Source: Alistipes sp. (GTDB lineage Bacteria; Bacteroidota; Bacteroidia; Bacteroidales; Rikenellaceae). From it: 64,000 nt of DNA. Under the pieces are notes generated by a model. That model saw nothing but the letters and a program-made list of their open reading frames with translations. It was not told where the DNA came from and ran no database searches. This document shows positions 8,681-17,798 of this stretch, piece by piece. The stretch spans positions 20,433 to 84,432 of the forward strand of contig JAFNXN010000007.1 of assembly GCA_017379015.1 (NCBI GenBank), read 5' to 3'. Within the stretch, counting starts at the first letter, position 1. Each line of letters begins with the position of its first letter. The position numbers and the translations under genes are program-made.

Positions 8681-10387
8681 ATGAGAGTATTTAGATTTTT
8701 ATTGTTTTTAAGTGTGGTGATGGTAATCGCCTCGTCGTGCAACCGCGACGAGGTGATAACCACCCAGCCTGCCCCCGAGATTGTGCTCGAGGGCGATGGA
8801 ACATATAGTGTGATGATAGGCGAGGAGATTCGCCTTAAGCCCGACTACCGCAATGCCGAGGGTGCTACGTTCGAGTGGCGCATGGACGAGGAGGTTGTCG
8901 GCACGGAGCGCGCCTACGTATTTATGTCTGAAGAGGTTGGCGAGTACTACGTCACCCTGACTGTGACTACTGATGCTGGTAGCGACAGTGAGGAGATGCG
9001 CATCGACGTTACGGCGCACGAGACCCCTGCAATAGACATCGCAATGGAGGATATTGTCGTGGCAGTAGGCTATAAGCAGACTATCATGGCTACGCTACGC
9101 AAGACAGAGCACGAGTGCGAGGTGCGATGGACGGTAAACGACGAGGAGGTAGCCACAGATGTCACAACCTATGAGTTTGAGGCTACCGAGGTAGGCACAT
9201 ACCACATCGTGGCAACGGCAACAAACCCACACGGCGAGGCGAGTGACAGCGTGACCATAGAGGTGGTAAATGCCGAGGATCTCGACCTTATCTATGAGTT
9301 TGCAACTACCGAGTATCACACCACGGAGGGTCGCACACTACTTATCAGCCCAACAGCATTAAACAAAAACGAGGGTGTAACCTACACCTGGACCTTAGAT
9401 GGCGAGAGCAATGCCACCGAGTGGAACAGGCCACACTTCGTGTTTAACTCTACGGAGGTGGGCACGCACACCTTGGAGGTGACAGCCACAACATATATCA
9501 ACCAACCAATAGAGGTTAGCCTGAGCTTCACCGTCGAGGTTATCGAGGAGGGCAAATATCGTCGTGAGCGCACCGCTAGCTCAACAGGAGTATTCAGCGA
9601 GGTGATCGAGTATCTCCCAGCACCGGGTCAGTTTATCGGCGATATGAAGACCGGAGGTTTTACGGGCGAGGAGCTTACGGCAGAGGATGCTGCCAACTAT
9701 GCTGAGAGGCGTCTACGTCAGAATAATTGGGTGTCGCTCGGAGCATTTGGCGGCTACATCATCGTAGGCTTCGACCACAGCGTTGAGAATATCTCGGGAG
9801 CTGATATTGCTATCACGGGCAACTCTTTCGATGGCTCATCGGAGCCTGGCGTGGTGTGGGTGATGCAGGATGAGAATGGCAACGGTAAGGCGGACGATAC
9901 GTGGTACGAGCTACGAGGCTCGGAGACAGGCAAGGGAACGACCATTCAGGAGTATGAGGTTACGTACTACCGTCCAATATCGCCAGGAATGCCCGTGGGC
10001 TGGATAGATAATAGAGGTGGCAGCGGCACGGTGGACTACCTCTCATCGTTCCACAACCAACCATGGTACTACCCAACATGGGTTACGGAGGATAGCTACA
10101 CGCTACGAGGCACACGTCTTGAGCCACGCAACTACGATCGCTCAGGCAACGGATCGATGTGGGTGCTACCCGCCTACGACTGGGGATATGTCGACAATGC
10201 CTCACCAAGGGATTGTGCCGATGCCATAAACAGCCTCGACATAGCTAACGCAATAGATATTCTCGGCAGAGCTATCGAGTTGGAGTATATCGACTTTGTG
10301 AAGATCCAGTCGGCAGTACAGTCGAAGAGTGGCTGGTTAGGCGAGCAATCGACCGAGGTATGCAACATTGTAGAGATCTTGAAATAG
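8681..10387 (+). CDS. Surface lipoprotein with PKD-like domains, cobamide locus
   Basis: A 568-residue lipoprotein (signal with lipobox ending at Cys20, IASSC). Residues of about 30-290 contain three Ig/PKD-like repeats, each with a central tryptophan (FEWRMD, VRWTVN, YTWTLD) and an ending of the type VGxYxVxxTATN. The C-terminal half (about 300-568) is a separate domain with a likely carbohydrate- or ligand-binding fold, including the acidic GNGKADDTWYEL loop that resembles a calcium-binding site. Proteins of this architecture are found in Bacteroidales B12 uptake loci, but I know of no assigned function. It lies 40 bp after the BtuH-like gene and only 1 bp before the BtuG-like gene, so it is in the same riboswitch-controlled operon. 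A role in cobamide capture is inferred only from position. Confidence 0.72.
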   Translation: MRVFRFLLFLSVVMVIASSCNRDEVITTQPAPEIVLEGDGTYSVMIGEEIRLKPDYRNAEGATFEWRMDEEVVGTERAYVFMSEEVGEYYVTLTVTTDAGSDSEEMRIDVTAHETPAIDIAMEDIVVAVGYKQTIMATLRKTEHECEVRWTVNDEEVATDVTTYEFEATEVGTYHIVATATNPHGEASDSVTIEVVNAEDLDLIYEFATTEYHTTEGRTLLISPTALNKNEGVTYTWTLDGESNATEWNRPHFVFNSTEVGTHTLEVTATTYINQPIEVSLSFTVEVIEEGKYRRERTASSTGVFSEVIEYLPAPGQFIGDMKTGGFTGEELTAEDAANYAERRLRQNNWVSLGAFGGYIIVGFDHSVENISGADIAITGNSFDGSSEPGVVWVMQDENGNGKADDTWYELRGSETGKGTTIQEYEVTYYRPISPGMPVGWIDNRGGSGTVDYLSSFHNQPWYYPTWVTEDSYTLRGTRLEPRNYDRSGNGSMWVLPAYDWGYVDNASPRDCADAINSLDIANAIDILGRAIELEYIDFVKIQSAVQSKSGWLGEQSTEVCNIVEILK

Positions 10388-10388
10388 C

Positions 10389-11450
10389 ATGATTATGAGG
10401 TGGTTAATATTAATATTGTCGCTACTTGCCGTCGGCTGCATGGAGTGGGACTACGCCCTTGACGAGGAGTTTTCGATCGACAGCTCAGGGCGCGGACTCT
10501 TCATCTGCAACGAGGGTAACTTCCAGTATGGCAATGCCACCCTATCGTACTACAACCCCGAGACATGTGAGGTTGAAAACGAGGTCTTCTTCCGTGCTAA
10601 CGCCATGAAGCTTGGCGACGTGGCGCAGTCGATGACCATGTACAACAATCGCGGATGGGTGGTTGTAAACAACTCGCACGTCATATTCTCGATCGACCTC
10701 GACACCTTCAAAGAGGTGGGACGCGTCACGGGACTCACCTCGCCTCGATACATACACTTCTTATCGGACCAGAAGGCCTACGTAACGCAAATTTGGGACA
10801 ACCGCATATTTATCATCAACCCAACACGCTACGAGATTACAGGCTACATCGAGGTGCCAAATATGACCATGGAGCAGGGCTCTACGGAGCAGATGGTGCA
10901 GAAGGGCAAATACCTCTATGTAAACTGCTGGTCGTACCAGAACAGAATACTTAAGATAGATACCGACACGGATAGCATAGTCAGCGAATTGGAGGTAGGC
11001 ATTCAGCCCACGTCGCTTGTCCTAGATCGTAACGGCAAGCTATGGACGGTGACTGATGGTGGCTATGAGGGCTCGCCATACGGCTACGAAGCCCCAGCAC
11101 TATACCGCATCGACCCCGAAAGCATGACCATCGAGCAGGAGTTTGAGTTCAGGCGTGGTGACGCACCATCAGAGATTCAGATAAACGGCTCGCTGGATAC
11201 CATCTACTGGATTAACGACGACATCTGGGCGATGAGCGTAGAGGCCGAGAGAGTGCCAGTGCGACCATTCCTCGACAGCCGCGGCACGATATACTACGGC
11301 CTCACGGTAGACCCTACAAATGGTGATGTCTACATTGCCGATGCCATAGACTACACCCAGCAGGGCAAGATTTATCGCTACTCCTCTGACGCAGAGCTCA
11401 TTGATGAGTTTTACGTGGGCATAATACCTGGAGCATTCTGCTGGAAATAG
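10389..11450 (+). CDS. btuG: BtuG-like beta-propeller surface lipoprotein (DUF5074)
   Basis: A 353-residue lipoprotein with lipobox LLAVGC (Cys17). The mature part consists of YncE/SMP-30-like repeats of about 45 residues (for example VVVNNSHVIFSIDLDTFKEV and FIINPTRYEITGYIEV), the pattern of a seven-bladed propeller. Established: BtuG lipoproteins of Bacteroides bind cobamides with very high affinity and cap the BtuB transporter on the cell surface. Here the gene stands directly before a BtuB-like receptor and behind a cobalamin riboswitch, matching that arrangement. Two in-frame ATG codons (10389 and 10395) are possible starts; the first is 1 bp after the upstream stop, which suggests translational coupling. 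Confidence 0.85.
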   Translation: MIMRWLILILSLLAVGCMEWDYALDEEFSIDSSGRGLFICNEGNFQYGNATLSYYNPETCEVENEVFFRANAMKLGDVAQSMTMYNNRGWVVVNNSHVIFSIDLDTFKEVGRVTGLTSPRYIHFLSDQKAYVTQIWDNRIFIINPTRYEITGYIEVPNMTMEQGSTEQMVQKGKYLYVNCWSYQNRILKIDTDTDSIVSELEVGIQPTSLVLDRNGKLWTVTDGGYEGSPYGYEAPALYRIDPESMTIEQEFEFRRGDAPSEIQINGSLDTIYWINDDIWAMSVEAERVPVRPFLDSRGTIYYGLTVDPTNGDVYIADAIDYTQQGKIYRYSSDAELIDEFYVGIIPGAFCWK

Positions 11451-11460
11451 ACCTTATACG

Positions 11461-13491
11461 ATGAGAAGAGCCTACACCATACTACTATTTATGCTATGTG
11501 TCACACTCACGGCGGTGGCGCAGGAGCGTCATTTCGACATCGACGCTGTGTCAATCGTGGGTAGGCGCACAATCAAGGAGATTGGCGTGCAGCAGACACG
11601 CATAGACTCCACACAGCTGCGCGAGAACATATCGCTATCTATGGCCGATGTGCTGACGTTCAACAGCTCGATATTTGTCAAGAGCTACGGTCGCGCCACA
11701 CTCTCCACAGTATCGTTTCGAGGCACTTCGCCATCGCATACGCAGGTGACGTGGAACGGCATGAAGCTCTCGAACCCCATGCTCGGCATGACCGACTTCT
11801 CGACCATTCCATCCTACTTTATCGACGACGCCTCGTTGCTACACGGCACCTCGTCGGTAAACGAGACGGGAGGTGGTCTGGGTGGTGCTGTGAAGCTCTC
11901 GACAACACCTGCGAACACCCAAGGCTTCAAGCTTCAATATATTCAGGGCATAGGCTCGTTTCGCTCGTTCGATGAGTATCTACGCCTTACGTGGGGCAAC
12001 GACCACTGGCAGACATCGACACGCCTAAGCCTTGCCACCTCGCCCAACGACTTCAAGTACGTAAATCGCGATAAGAAGCTCAACATCTACGATGATGAGA
12101 TGAACATCATCGACCAATACTACCCCACAGAGCGTAACCGCAGTGGCGCATATCGTGATCTGCACATCCTCCAGGAGGCATATTACAATACGGGGCGTGG
12201 CGATAGATTTGGTCTTAGCGCGTGGTACGTGAACTCCAACCGCGAGCTACCGATGCTTACTACCGACTACGCCGAGGATACCAAGTTTGAAAACCGCCAG
12301 CGTGAGCAGACCTTCCGTGGCATCCTCACATGGGATCACCACCGCTCGTCGTGGCGCATAGGTGCAAGTGGCGGCTATGTACATACCACGCTTAAGTACG
12401 ACTACCTACGCGACCCTGGTAATGGCACGATGACACCTATGACACGTTCACGCTCACTGGTGAACACCCTCTATGCACGTGCCGAGGGCGAGTACTATAT
12501 CGGCAGCAAGTGGCTCTTCACGGCAAACCTCGCAGCACATCAACACTTCGTCGAGAGCCGCGATAAGAATATCATCCTACAAGAGGGCAACAAGGCTATC
12601 GTAGGCTACAACCAAGCACGCGTCGAGCTATCAGGCTCAGCATCGGCAAAGTGGCGTCCTAACGATAGGCTCGGCTTGTCGGTGGTGCTACGCGAGGAGA
12701 TGTTTGGCGATAGGTTTGCCCCCATCATCCCAGCACTCTTTGTCGACGTCGTGGCATCACGCCGTGGCAACGTCATAGTCAAGGCATCAGCATCACGCAA
12801 CCACCGCTTCCCCTCGCTTAACGATCTCTACTTCCTCCCCGGCGGCAACCCCGAGCTGCGCAACGAGAGTGGCTGGTCTTACGACGCAGGTGCAGAGTTC
12901 ACCATCGGCAAGGAGGGGACATATAGCCTTCATGGCTCGGCATCGTGGTTCGACTCCTATATCCACGACTGGATTATATGGCTACCTACGACTAAGGGCT
13001 TCTTCTCGCCCCGCAACGTCAAGGATGTACACGCATACGGCGTGGAGCTTAAGGCAAGCGGATATGTGGCTTTGGGTCGTGGCTGGAGGATAGATGGCGA
13101 TGCTAACTACTCGTGGACACCCTCGATCAACTGCGGCGAGAAGCTCTCTGAGGCAGATCGCTCGGTAGGTCGTCAGCTACCCTACGTGCCACTACATACC
13201 CTAACCATCAACGGACGCCTCTCGTGGCGCGGCTGGTCGTTCAACTATAAGTGGTGCTACTACTCGGAGCGCTACACAATGTCGTCGAACGACTTTACGC
13301 TTACAGGCAAGCTCCCCGAGTACTTTATGTCGAACATATCGCTCGAGAAGTCACTCACTCTCACATGGGCAGATCTTACCGTTAAGGGCAGCGTGAACAA
13401 CCTCTTCGACGAGGAGTATATGTCCGTCCTATCGCGCCCTATGCCCGGCATCAACTTCCAGCTCTTGGTCAGCATCACCCCAAAGTGGTAA
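11461..13491 (+). CDS. btuB: BtuB-like TonB-dependent cobamide receptor
   Basis: A 676-residue outer-membrane receptor. A signal peptide (cleavage near AVAQ, residue 21) is followed by a plug domain (about 30-150) with the VSFRGTSPSHTQVTWNGM segment and GLGGAVKLST, and then a beta-barrel ending in a terminal aromatic-basic residue pair (TPKW). The NNLFDEEY segment before the last strands is typical of TonB receptors. Size matches the small BtuB-type receptors rather than the 1000-residue SusC type. No CarboxypepD-like N-terminal extension is seen. It is the last gene of the riboswitch operon, 10 bp after the BtuG-like gene. Substrate assignment rests on the riboswitch and the BtuG neighbour. 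Confidence 0.88.
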   Translation: MRRAYTILLFMLCVTLTAVAQERHFDIDAVSIVGRRTIKEIGVQQTRIDSTQLRENISLSMADVLTFNSSIFVKSYGRATLSTVSFRGTSPSHTQVTWNGMKLSNPMLGMTDFSTIPSYFIDDASLLHGTSSVNETGGGLGGAVKLSTTPANTQGFKLQYIQGIGSFRSFDEYLRLTWGNDHWQTSTRLSLATSPNDFKYVNRDKKLNIYDDEMNIIDQYYPTERNRSGAYRDLHILQEAYYNTGRGDRFGLSAWYVNSNRELPMLTTDYAEDTKFENRQREQTFRGILTWDHHRSSWRIGASGGYVHTTLKYDYLRDPGNGTMTPMTRSRSLVNTLYARAEGEYYIGSKWLFTANLAAHQHFVESRDKNIILQEGNKAIVGYNQARVELSGSASAKWRPNDRLGLSVVLREEMFGDRFAPIIPALFVDVVASRRGNVIVKASASRNHRFPSLNDLYFLPGGNPELRNESGWSYDAGAEFTIGKEGTYSLHGSASWFDSYIHDWIIWLPTTKGFFSPRNVKDVHAYGVELKASGYVALGRGWRIDGDANYSWTPSINCGEKLSEADRSVGRQLPYVPLHTLTINGRLSWRGWSFNYKWCYYSERYTMSSNDFTLTGKLPEYFMSNISLEKSLTLTWADLTVKGSVNNLFDEEYMSVLSRPMPGINFQLLVSITPKW

Positions 13492-13549
13492 CACACAGCA
13501 TAGGGTGGTTGGCAATCATACGAAAAATAATTAAATCTTGCTTATTTAC

Positions 13550-13579
13550 TTTGCAAATAGAGATTTATTTCTAAATTTG
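13550..13579 (+). promoter_or_regulatory. Promoter of the BACON lipoprotein
   Basis: TTTG (13550-13553), an 18-nt spacer and TAAATTTG (13572-13579) lie 32 bp upstream of the start at 13612. The spacer is one base shorter than usual. Confidence 0.6.
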
Positions 13580-13611
13580 CAATTAGAAATAATATCACAA
13601 AATCCAATATT

Positions 13612-15207
13612 ATGAGAAAATTTATCTATTTACTCCTTGCATTGCCACTCTTCATTGCAGGATGTAGCAACGATCCTGAGACATTAGCACCTGAACAGCT
13701 TACCATAACATTGCCCGCCAAAGGTCTTACATTTGACGCAGAGGGTGGAATTGGTGCTATTGCCTACACTATTACTAATGCCGCAGAGGATGCTACGGTT
13801 GAGGTTACATGCGATGCGGACTGGGTGACAAACATCAAGATTAACAAAAACATTGTATTCTCGGTTCTGCCTAACGACGATGCGGAGCGTAGCGCACAGA
13901 TGACTATTAGTTACAAGGATCAGTCATTCACGGTGGACATCATGCAGGTAGGACAGGTATATGACTATGACATTTCGTTCAATAATGCAATCCGCATTCC
14001 AGTCATAAATGAATACCCTGACAACTACTGCTACTTATATCTATCTAATGATTCCGACGCTGCATTTGCCCGATTAATGATGATCAACGAGCAGAATGAG
14101 ATTATCCTCAAGGCTGGCACATACAGTGATTCACAATCAAATATTGAGGCTGAATACAGTGTTTTATCAATAAATGCAGACACTATTGTTGACCTAGCGG
14201 CTTGTGATGCTTCGATTGTTGTTGGTGGCGACATCAATGGCTATACCATTGATGCTAAGTTTGTAAACGCGGAGAATCGCAGATGCCGCTTGCGATTTAG
14301 CGGCGTAATTGAGGGCATGGCTGACGCCTACAACCACATATCTACTGAGCCATCATCAATGGAGGCACATTTCATTGATGGTACTTACTATGCCTTGATG
14401 TATAGCCCAACATTCAACTACACCATCTATATCTCGGATGTAGGCATCGAGAATGACAAATTCATTAGTAACGGCACATACTATGTATTGGACCTATATG
14501 GCGTTATGCCTGAATTTGACAAGGATGGCTATCTTATCATCCCTCAGGGCACATACACCTTCGATCCGACAAATAGTCTTAATGAGATGACTATTAGCAA
14601 TGAATATTCTTCATACTTTGTTATGAACGAGGTTGCTAATGGCCAGTATGCGTATGCCCTATATGACGATGCCAAACTTGTTGTTACAGAGGATGGCTTA
14701 ACTCTTGATGCAACCATCAATGGCGCAAAGCATACGGTAACCTACAGTGGCACCACCAAGTTCTTTGTTGGCACTTCTGAGGATCGTACATTTGATGCAG
14801 ATCTCTTGCTTGGTGAGTACTATAGCACCCAGTATTCACAGACATACAATTACAATATATTCCTCACAGACTTGGGCTTTGATAATAATGGCAACCCAGT
14901 ACCTGGTAGTACACACTATTCTATTGACCTCTATGGCTTGGAGCCAGAGATTGATGCAGATGGCTACCTTCATATTCCATGCGGCACCTACACACTCGAC
15001 TCAACAGGCACCTACCCTGAGTGGAGTGTGGGTACAAGCTACACTGCATACTACAAATTTGACAGCAATGGCAATTTTGAGGAAGAGAGCTCATTTGATA
15101 CAATGACAGTAGTAGTCTCTGAGGGTGGCATCACTGTTGATGGTTATAGCCTTGGTGCTCATCACACTGTCACATATAATGGAGAGCCAAAGTTCAGCAT
15201 GGAATAA
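13612..15207 (+). CDS. BACON-domain lipoprotein with two C-terminal repeats
   Basis: A 531-residue lipoprotein (lipobox IAGC, Cys18). Residues of about 30-112 form a BACON domain: the pattern LTFDAEGG, CDADWVT, ERSAQMTISYKDQ and a closing VDIMQVG. After a linker region come two tandem modules of about 140 residues with the shared signatures GTYYALMYSPTFNYTIYISD / GEYYSTQYSQTYNYNIFLTD, YxLDLYG and IPxGTYTxD. The same module occurs once in the lipoprotein at 42195. BACON domains are common in surface glycan-related lipoproteins of Bacteroidota; this gene has no SusC/SusD neighbour, so no substrate can be suggested. It is a single-gene transcript. The codon use is somewhat more AT-rich than that of the neighbouring btu genes. 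Confidence 0.75.
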   Translation: MRKFIYLLLALPLFIAGCSNDPETLAPEQLTITLPAKGLTFDAEGGIGAIAYTITNAAEDATVEVTCDADWVTNIKINKNIVFSVLPNDDAERSAQMTISYKDQSFTVDIMQVGQVYDYDISFNNAIRIPVINEYPDNYCYLYLSNDSDAAFARLMMINEQNEIILKAGTYSDSQSNIEAEYSVLSINADTIVDLAACDASIVVGGDINGYTIDAKFVNAENRRCRLRFSGVIEGMADAYNHISTEPSSMEAHFIDGTYYALMYSPTFNYTIYISDVGIENDKFISNGTYYVLDLYGVMPEFDKDGYLIIPQGTYTFDPTNSLNEMTISNEYSSYFVMNEVANGQYAYALYDDAKLVVTEDGLTLDATINGAKHTVTYSGTTKFFVGTSEDRTFDADLLLGEYYSTQYSQTYNYNIFLTDLGFDNNGNPVPGSTHYSIDLYGLEPEIDADGYLHIPCGTYTLDSTGTYPEWSVGTSYTAYYKFDSNGNFEEESSFDTMTVVVSEGGITVDGYSLGAHHTVTYNGEPKFSME

Positions 15208-15225
15208 ACATATACAACATAGTGT

Positions 15226-15262
15226 AAGAGTGGTTGGATTGATGCACGACCATCCCACTCTT
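15226..15262 (+). terminator. Hairpin after the BACON lipoprotein
   Basis: AAGAGTGG pairs with CCACTCTT, with further partial pairing inside. No T run follows, so terminator function is only likely. Confidence 0.45.
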
Positions 15263-15275
15263 CAGCCTACACAAA

Positions 15276-15480
15276 ATGGGGATGACTAAAAGTAAATTAG
15301 TTATCCCTATTTGTTGAGTTGAAGAAAAGGTGCAGTCTTAGGCTTAAGAACCTTTCACCGCTAACGCTAGGCACAAACAACAAGCAGTCTCTGCGCTCAC
15401 TTAATCGCAGTGCTACGAAGTCCGGAAAAGCGCAGTTTAGTACGCCTAAATGATCATTTTGGGAACGAGCAAATTTGAAG
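15276..15480. repeat. Dispersed element, degenerate copy (hairpin plus GAAGAAAAG-type body)
   Basis: GGGGATGACTAA and TTAGTTATCCC form a hairpin, followed by GAGTTGAAGAAAAGG and a body with the phrases TTAGGCTT and GAAGTCCGGAAAAGCGCAGTTTA (in the last quarter). The same order of hairpin and body occurs at 31690-31856, and the body alone at 34032-34139. This copy has an insertion of roughly 50 bp relative to the others. It holds no gene. Confidence 0.55.
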
Positions 15481-15838
15481 TCAGAAGGGACTTACTTGAC
15501 CTCGGCATTGATCAGCGAGATAACTTTTAGCGTCAGAGTGGTGTAGCAGTGGCGCTGATATGAAAAAGCCCTGGATGGACGGGTGTCCGCCTCGTTTGAT
15601 GTCAGAATGGGTTAGGCTTGTGTTGATTAGCGAGAGGGGATTTATTGTCAGAGCGGTGTGGGAGTGGTGTATCACAAAAGAAATCACCCAAGGGATAGTA
15701 CTTGACGTACATTCCATTCAGGGCTCTTGTGATAGAATGAGTTAGGTTGGGGAGTGAGAGGGGATTTTGTGTTAGAAGGCTGCAGATACAACGCGCAGCA
15801 GAAATCCCGACGATGGGCTGCGTGAGGGCACGTTTGAT
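15481..15838. repeat. Degenerate hairpin-element block, no gene
   Basis: This stretch is made of partial copies of the element that is intact at 15839-16010. Phrases such as GTCAGAATGGGTTAGGCTTG (15603-15622), TTGATTAGCGAGA and GTCAGAGCGGTGT repeat with changes. A GTAC-TTGAC-GTAC apex followed by ATTCCATTCAGGGCT is present at 15698-15725. Short open frames here on both strands are by-products of the repeats. Confidence 0.6.
15500..15579. repeat. 80-bp perfect direct repeat, copy 1
   Basis: Identical base for base to 15860-15939, 360 bp away. It covers one arm of the long hairpin next to guaA but lacks the other arm, so this copy cannot fold in the same way. Confidence 0.9.
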
Positions 15839-15859
15839 GTCAGAAGGGGTTAGGCTTGG

Positions 15860-15939
15860 CCTCGGCATTGATCAGCGAGATAACTTTTAGCGTCAGAGTG
15901 GTGTAGCAGTGGCGCTGATATGAAAAAGCCCTGGATGGA
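15860..15939. repeat. 80-bp perfect direct repeat, copy 2
   Basis: Second copy of the repeat at 15500-15579. Most of it forms the left arm of the hairpin at 15884-16010. Confidence 0.9.
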
Positions 15940-16010
15940 TAGTACTTGGCGTACATTCCATTCAGGGCTTTGATTGAAGCGTCGCTGATGCGCCGCTATC
16001 ACGCTAAAAG
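15884..16010 (-). terminator. Long hairpin abutting the guaA stop codon
   Basis: The outer arms are CTTTTAGCGT (15884-15893) and ACGCTAAAAG (16001-16010). Inside, AGCCCTGGATGGA pairs with TTCCATTCAGGGCT around an apex GTAC-TTGGC-GTAC (15942-15954). The stem totals roughly 50 pairs with several mismatches. The right end lies one base from the guaA stop codon at 16012. It likely ends or stabilises the guaA transcript; a T run is not obvious. Confidence 0.7.
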
Positions 16011-16011
16011 C

Positions 16012-17541
16012 CTACTCCCACTCAATCGTTGCTGGTGGCTTCGACGAGATGTCGTAGACTACGCGGTTGACGCCGCGGACCTTATTGATAATCTCGTTTG
16101 AAAGACGTGCGAGGATCTCGTATGGGATGTGTACCCAGTCGGCGGTCATACCGTCGGTAGACTGCACAGCACGAAGTGCCACGCAACGCTCATAGGTACG
16201 CTCATCGCCCATAACGCCTACACTCTGCACGGGGAGGAGGATAGCTCCTGCCTGCCAGATCTTATCGTACCAGCCTGTCTCACGAAGGATGTCGAGGTAG
16301 ATCTTATCAACGTTCTGAAGGATCTCAACCTTCTCGCGAGTGATATCACCGAGGATGCGGATAGCAAGGCCTGGGCCTGGGAATGGGTGACGGCCGATAA
16401 GGTGCTCAGGCATGCCCATAGAGCGACCTACGCGGCGCACCTCATCCTTGAACAATAGGCGCAAAGGCTCAACAACCTTAAGACCCATCTTCTCGGGAAG
16501 GCCACCTACGTTGTGGTGCGACTTGATGACTACGGCAGTGCCGTTAACCTGTGCCGACTCAACAACATCGGGATAGATGGTACCCTGTCCGAGCCACTTA
16601 ACGCCCTCGAGCTTCTTAGCCTCCTGCTCGAATACCTCCACGAAGTCACGACCGATGATCTTACGCTTGGTCTCAGGGTCTGAAACACCTGCAAGGTCGC
16701 CAAGGAACTTATCCGAGGCATCAACACCCTTAACATTAAGACCCATACCACGATACGACTCGATAACCTCGTCGAACTCGTTTTTGCGAAGTAGACCTGA
16801 GTCTACGAAGATGCAGTACAGACGCTCGCCAATAGCCTTATGTAGCAACATTGCGGCAACTGATGAGTCTACACCACCCGATAGTCCTAGGACAACCTTA
16901 TCCTCGCTAAGCTGCTCGCGTAGCTGCGCCACGGTGCTCTCCACGAAGCTCTCAGGAGTCCAGCTACCTGCGCAACCGCAGATGCCCATAACGAAGTTAC
17001 GCAACATCTCGAAGCCCTGCTCCGAGTGGTAGACCTCTGGGTGGAACTGAATACCCCATGTCTGCTCAGCCTCGATGCGATAAGCAGCTACGGCAACATC
17101 CTCGGTAGAGGCAACTATCGAGTAGCCCTCGGGTATTGTGGTGATGGTATCGCCATGCGACATCCACACCTGTGACTCGGCATTTAGACCCTGCATGAGA
17201 GGATCGGCAGCATTCACCACGCGCATCTTAGCACGGCCATACTCGCGGCTAGGCGAAGCCTCAACCTTGCCACCGAAGAAGTGAGCAAGATACTGAGCAC
17301 CATAGCATACGCCGAGTAGTGGCAGCTTACCCTTTATTGCGTCGAGGTCGAAATGCGGAGCGAACTCATCGCGCACCGAACGAGGTGATCCTGAGAGGAT
17401 TACACCACGTACCGACTCATCCAACGCTGGAGGGTTGTTGAATGGGTGAATCTCACAATATACCTGCATCTCACGAATGCGTCGTGCGATGAGCTGCGTG
17501 TACTGCGAGCCGAAGTCGATAATTAAAATCTTCTCTGTCAT
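16012..17541 (-). CDS. guaA: GMP synthase (glutamine-hydrolysing)
   Basis: Converts XMP to GMP with ATP and glutamine in the cytoplasm. The N-terminal class I glutamine amidotransferase domain has the nucleophile Cys79 in GVCYGAQ and the His167/Glu169 pair in FHPEV. The ATP-pyrophosphatase domain starts with SGGVDS at residues 221-226, and the C-terminal dimerisation domain ends in KPPATIEWE, the usual end of the family. The start at 17541 ([13 protein letters not shown]) gives 509 residues, as expected; the open frame upstream to 17619 runs into the hairpin repeat and is not coding. guaB lies upstream in the same direction with 255 bp of repeat between them, so XMP synthesis and its amination are encoded side by side. 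Confidence 0.97.
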   Translation of the reverse strand: MTEKILIIDFGSQYTQLIARRIREMQVYCEIHPFNNPPALDESVRGVILSGSPRSVRDEFAPHFDLDAIKGKLPLLGVCYGAQYLAHFFGGKVEASPSREYGRAKMRVVNAADPLMQGLNAESQVWMSHGDTITTIPEGYSIVASTEDVAVAAYRIEAEQTWGIQFHPEVYHSEQGFEMLRNFVMGICGCAGSWTPESFVESTVAQLREQLSEDKVVLGLSGGVDSSVAAMLLHKAIGERLYCIFVDSGLLRKNEFDEVIESYRGMGLNVKGVDASDKFLGDLAGVSDPETKRKIIGRDFVEVFEQEAKKLEGVKWLGQGTIYPDVVESAQVNGTAVVIKSHHNVGGLPEKMGLKVVEPLRLLFKDEVRRVGRSMGMPEHLIGRHPFPGPGLAIRILGDITREKVEILQNVDKIYLDILRETGWYDKIWQAGAILLPVQSVGVMGDERTYERCVALRAVQSTDGMTADWVHIPYEILARLSNEIINKVRGVNRVVYDISSKPPATIEWE

Positions 17542-17609
17542 ATTGTGTTTATTGTTTCTCTTTTTTAGCTCTACGGAAATATTACCCACACGCGTTGCAT
17601 GTCTTGATA

Positions 17610-17644
17610 TTTCCGACACTGGCAGATGCCAAATCAGCCTTACT
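17610..17644. repeat. 35-bp direct repeat, copy 1 (guaA-guaB gap)
   Basis: Identical to 17764-17798. It contains CCGACACTGGCAGATGCC. To its left CGGAAATAT (about 17574-17582) and ATATTTCCG (17607-17615) can pair, so it is the right side of a second, more decayed hairpin. Confidence 0.88.
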
Positions 17645-17698
17645 CATTAATCACGACAGCAGCCTTACTAACTCCACCTAGTTTGGTCGTGGTTAATA

Positions 17699-17798
17699 GG
17701 AAGAGATGATTTGAAGCTGCTCTGTGGCGGAAATACCGGAGCATACTTGGCGTATGTGAGGATTTTCCGACACTGGCAGATGCCAAATCAGCCTTACT
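17699..17798 (-). terminator. Long hairpin abutting the guaB stop codon
   Basis: The arms pair imperfectly (GATGATTTGAAGCTGC with GGCAGATGCCAAATCA, then GGCGGAAATAC with GATTTTCCG) around an apex ATAC-TTGGC-GTAT at 17743-17755. The right end overlaps the guaB stop codon by two bases and contains copy 2 of the 35-bp repeat. The position matches that of the guaA and nqrF hairpins. Confidence 0.6.
17764..17798. repeat. 35-bp direct repeat, copy 2 (overlaps guaB stop)
   Basis: Second copy of 17610-17644. Its last two bases are part of the guaB stop codon. Confidence 0.88.

Noticed and set aside
15481-15868. Three overlapping short frames (60-90 codons) on both strands
   Set aside because: They fall wholly in repeat-derived hairpin DNA and arise from the palindromes.
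17542-17619. N-terminal extension of guaA
   Set aside because: The extra 26 codons come from hairpin repeat DNA; the normal GuaA start [11 protein letters not shown] is at 17541.
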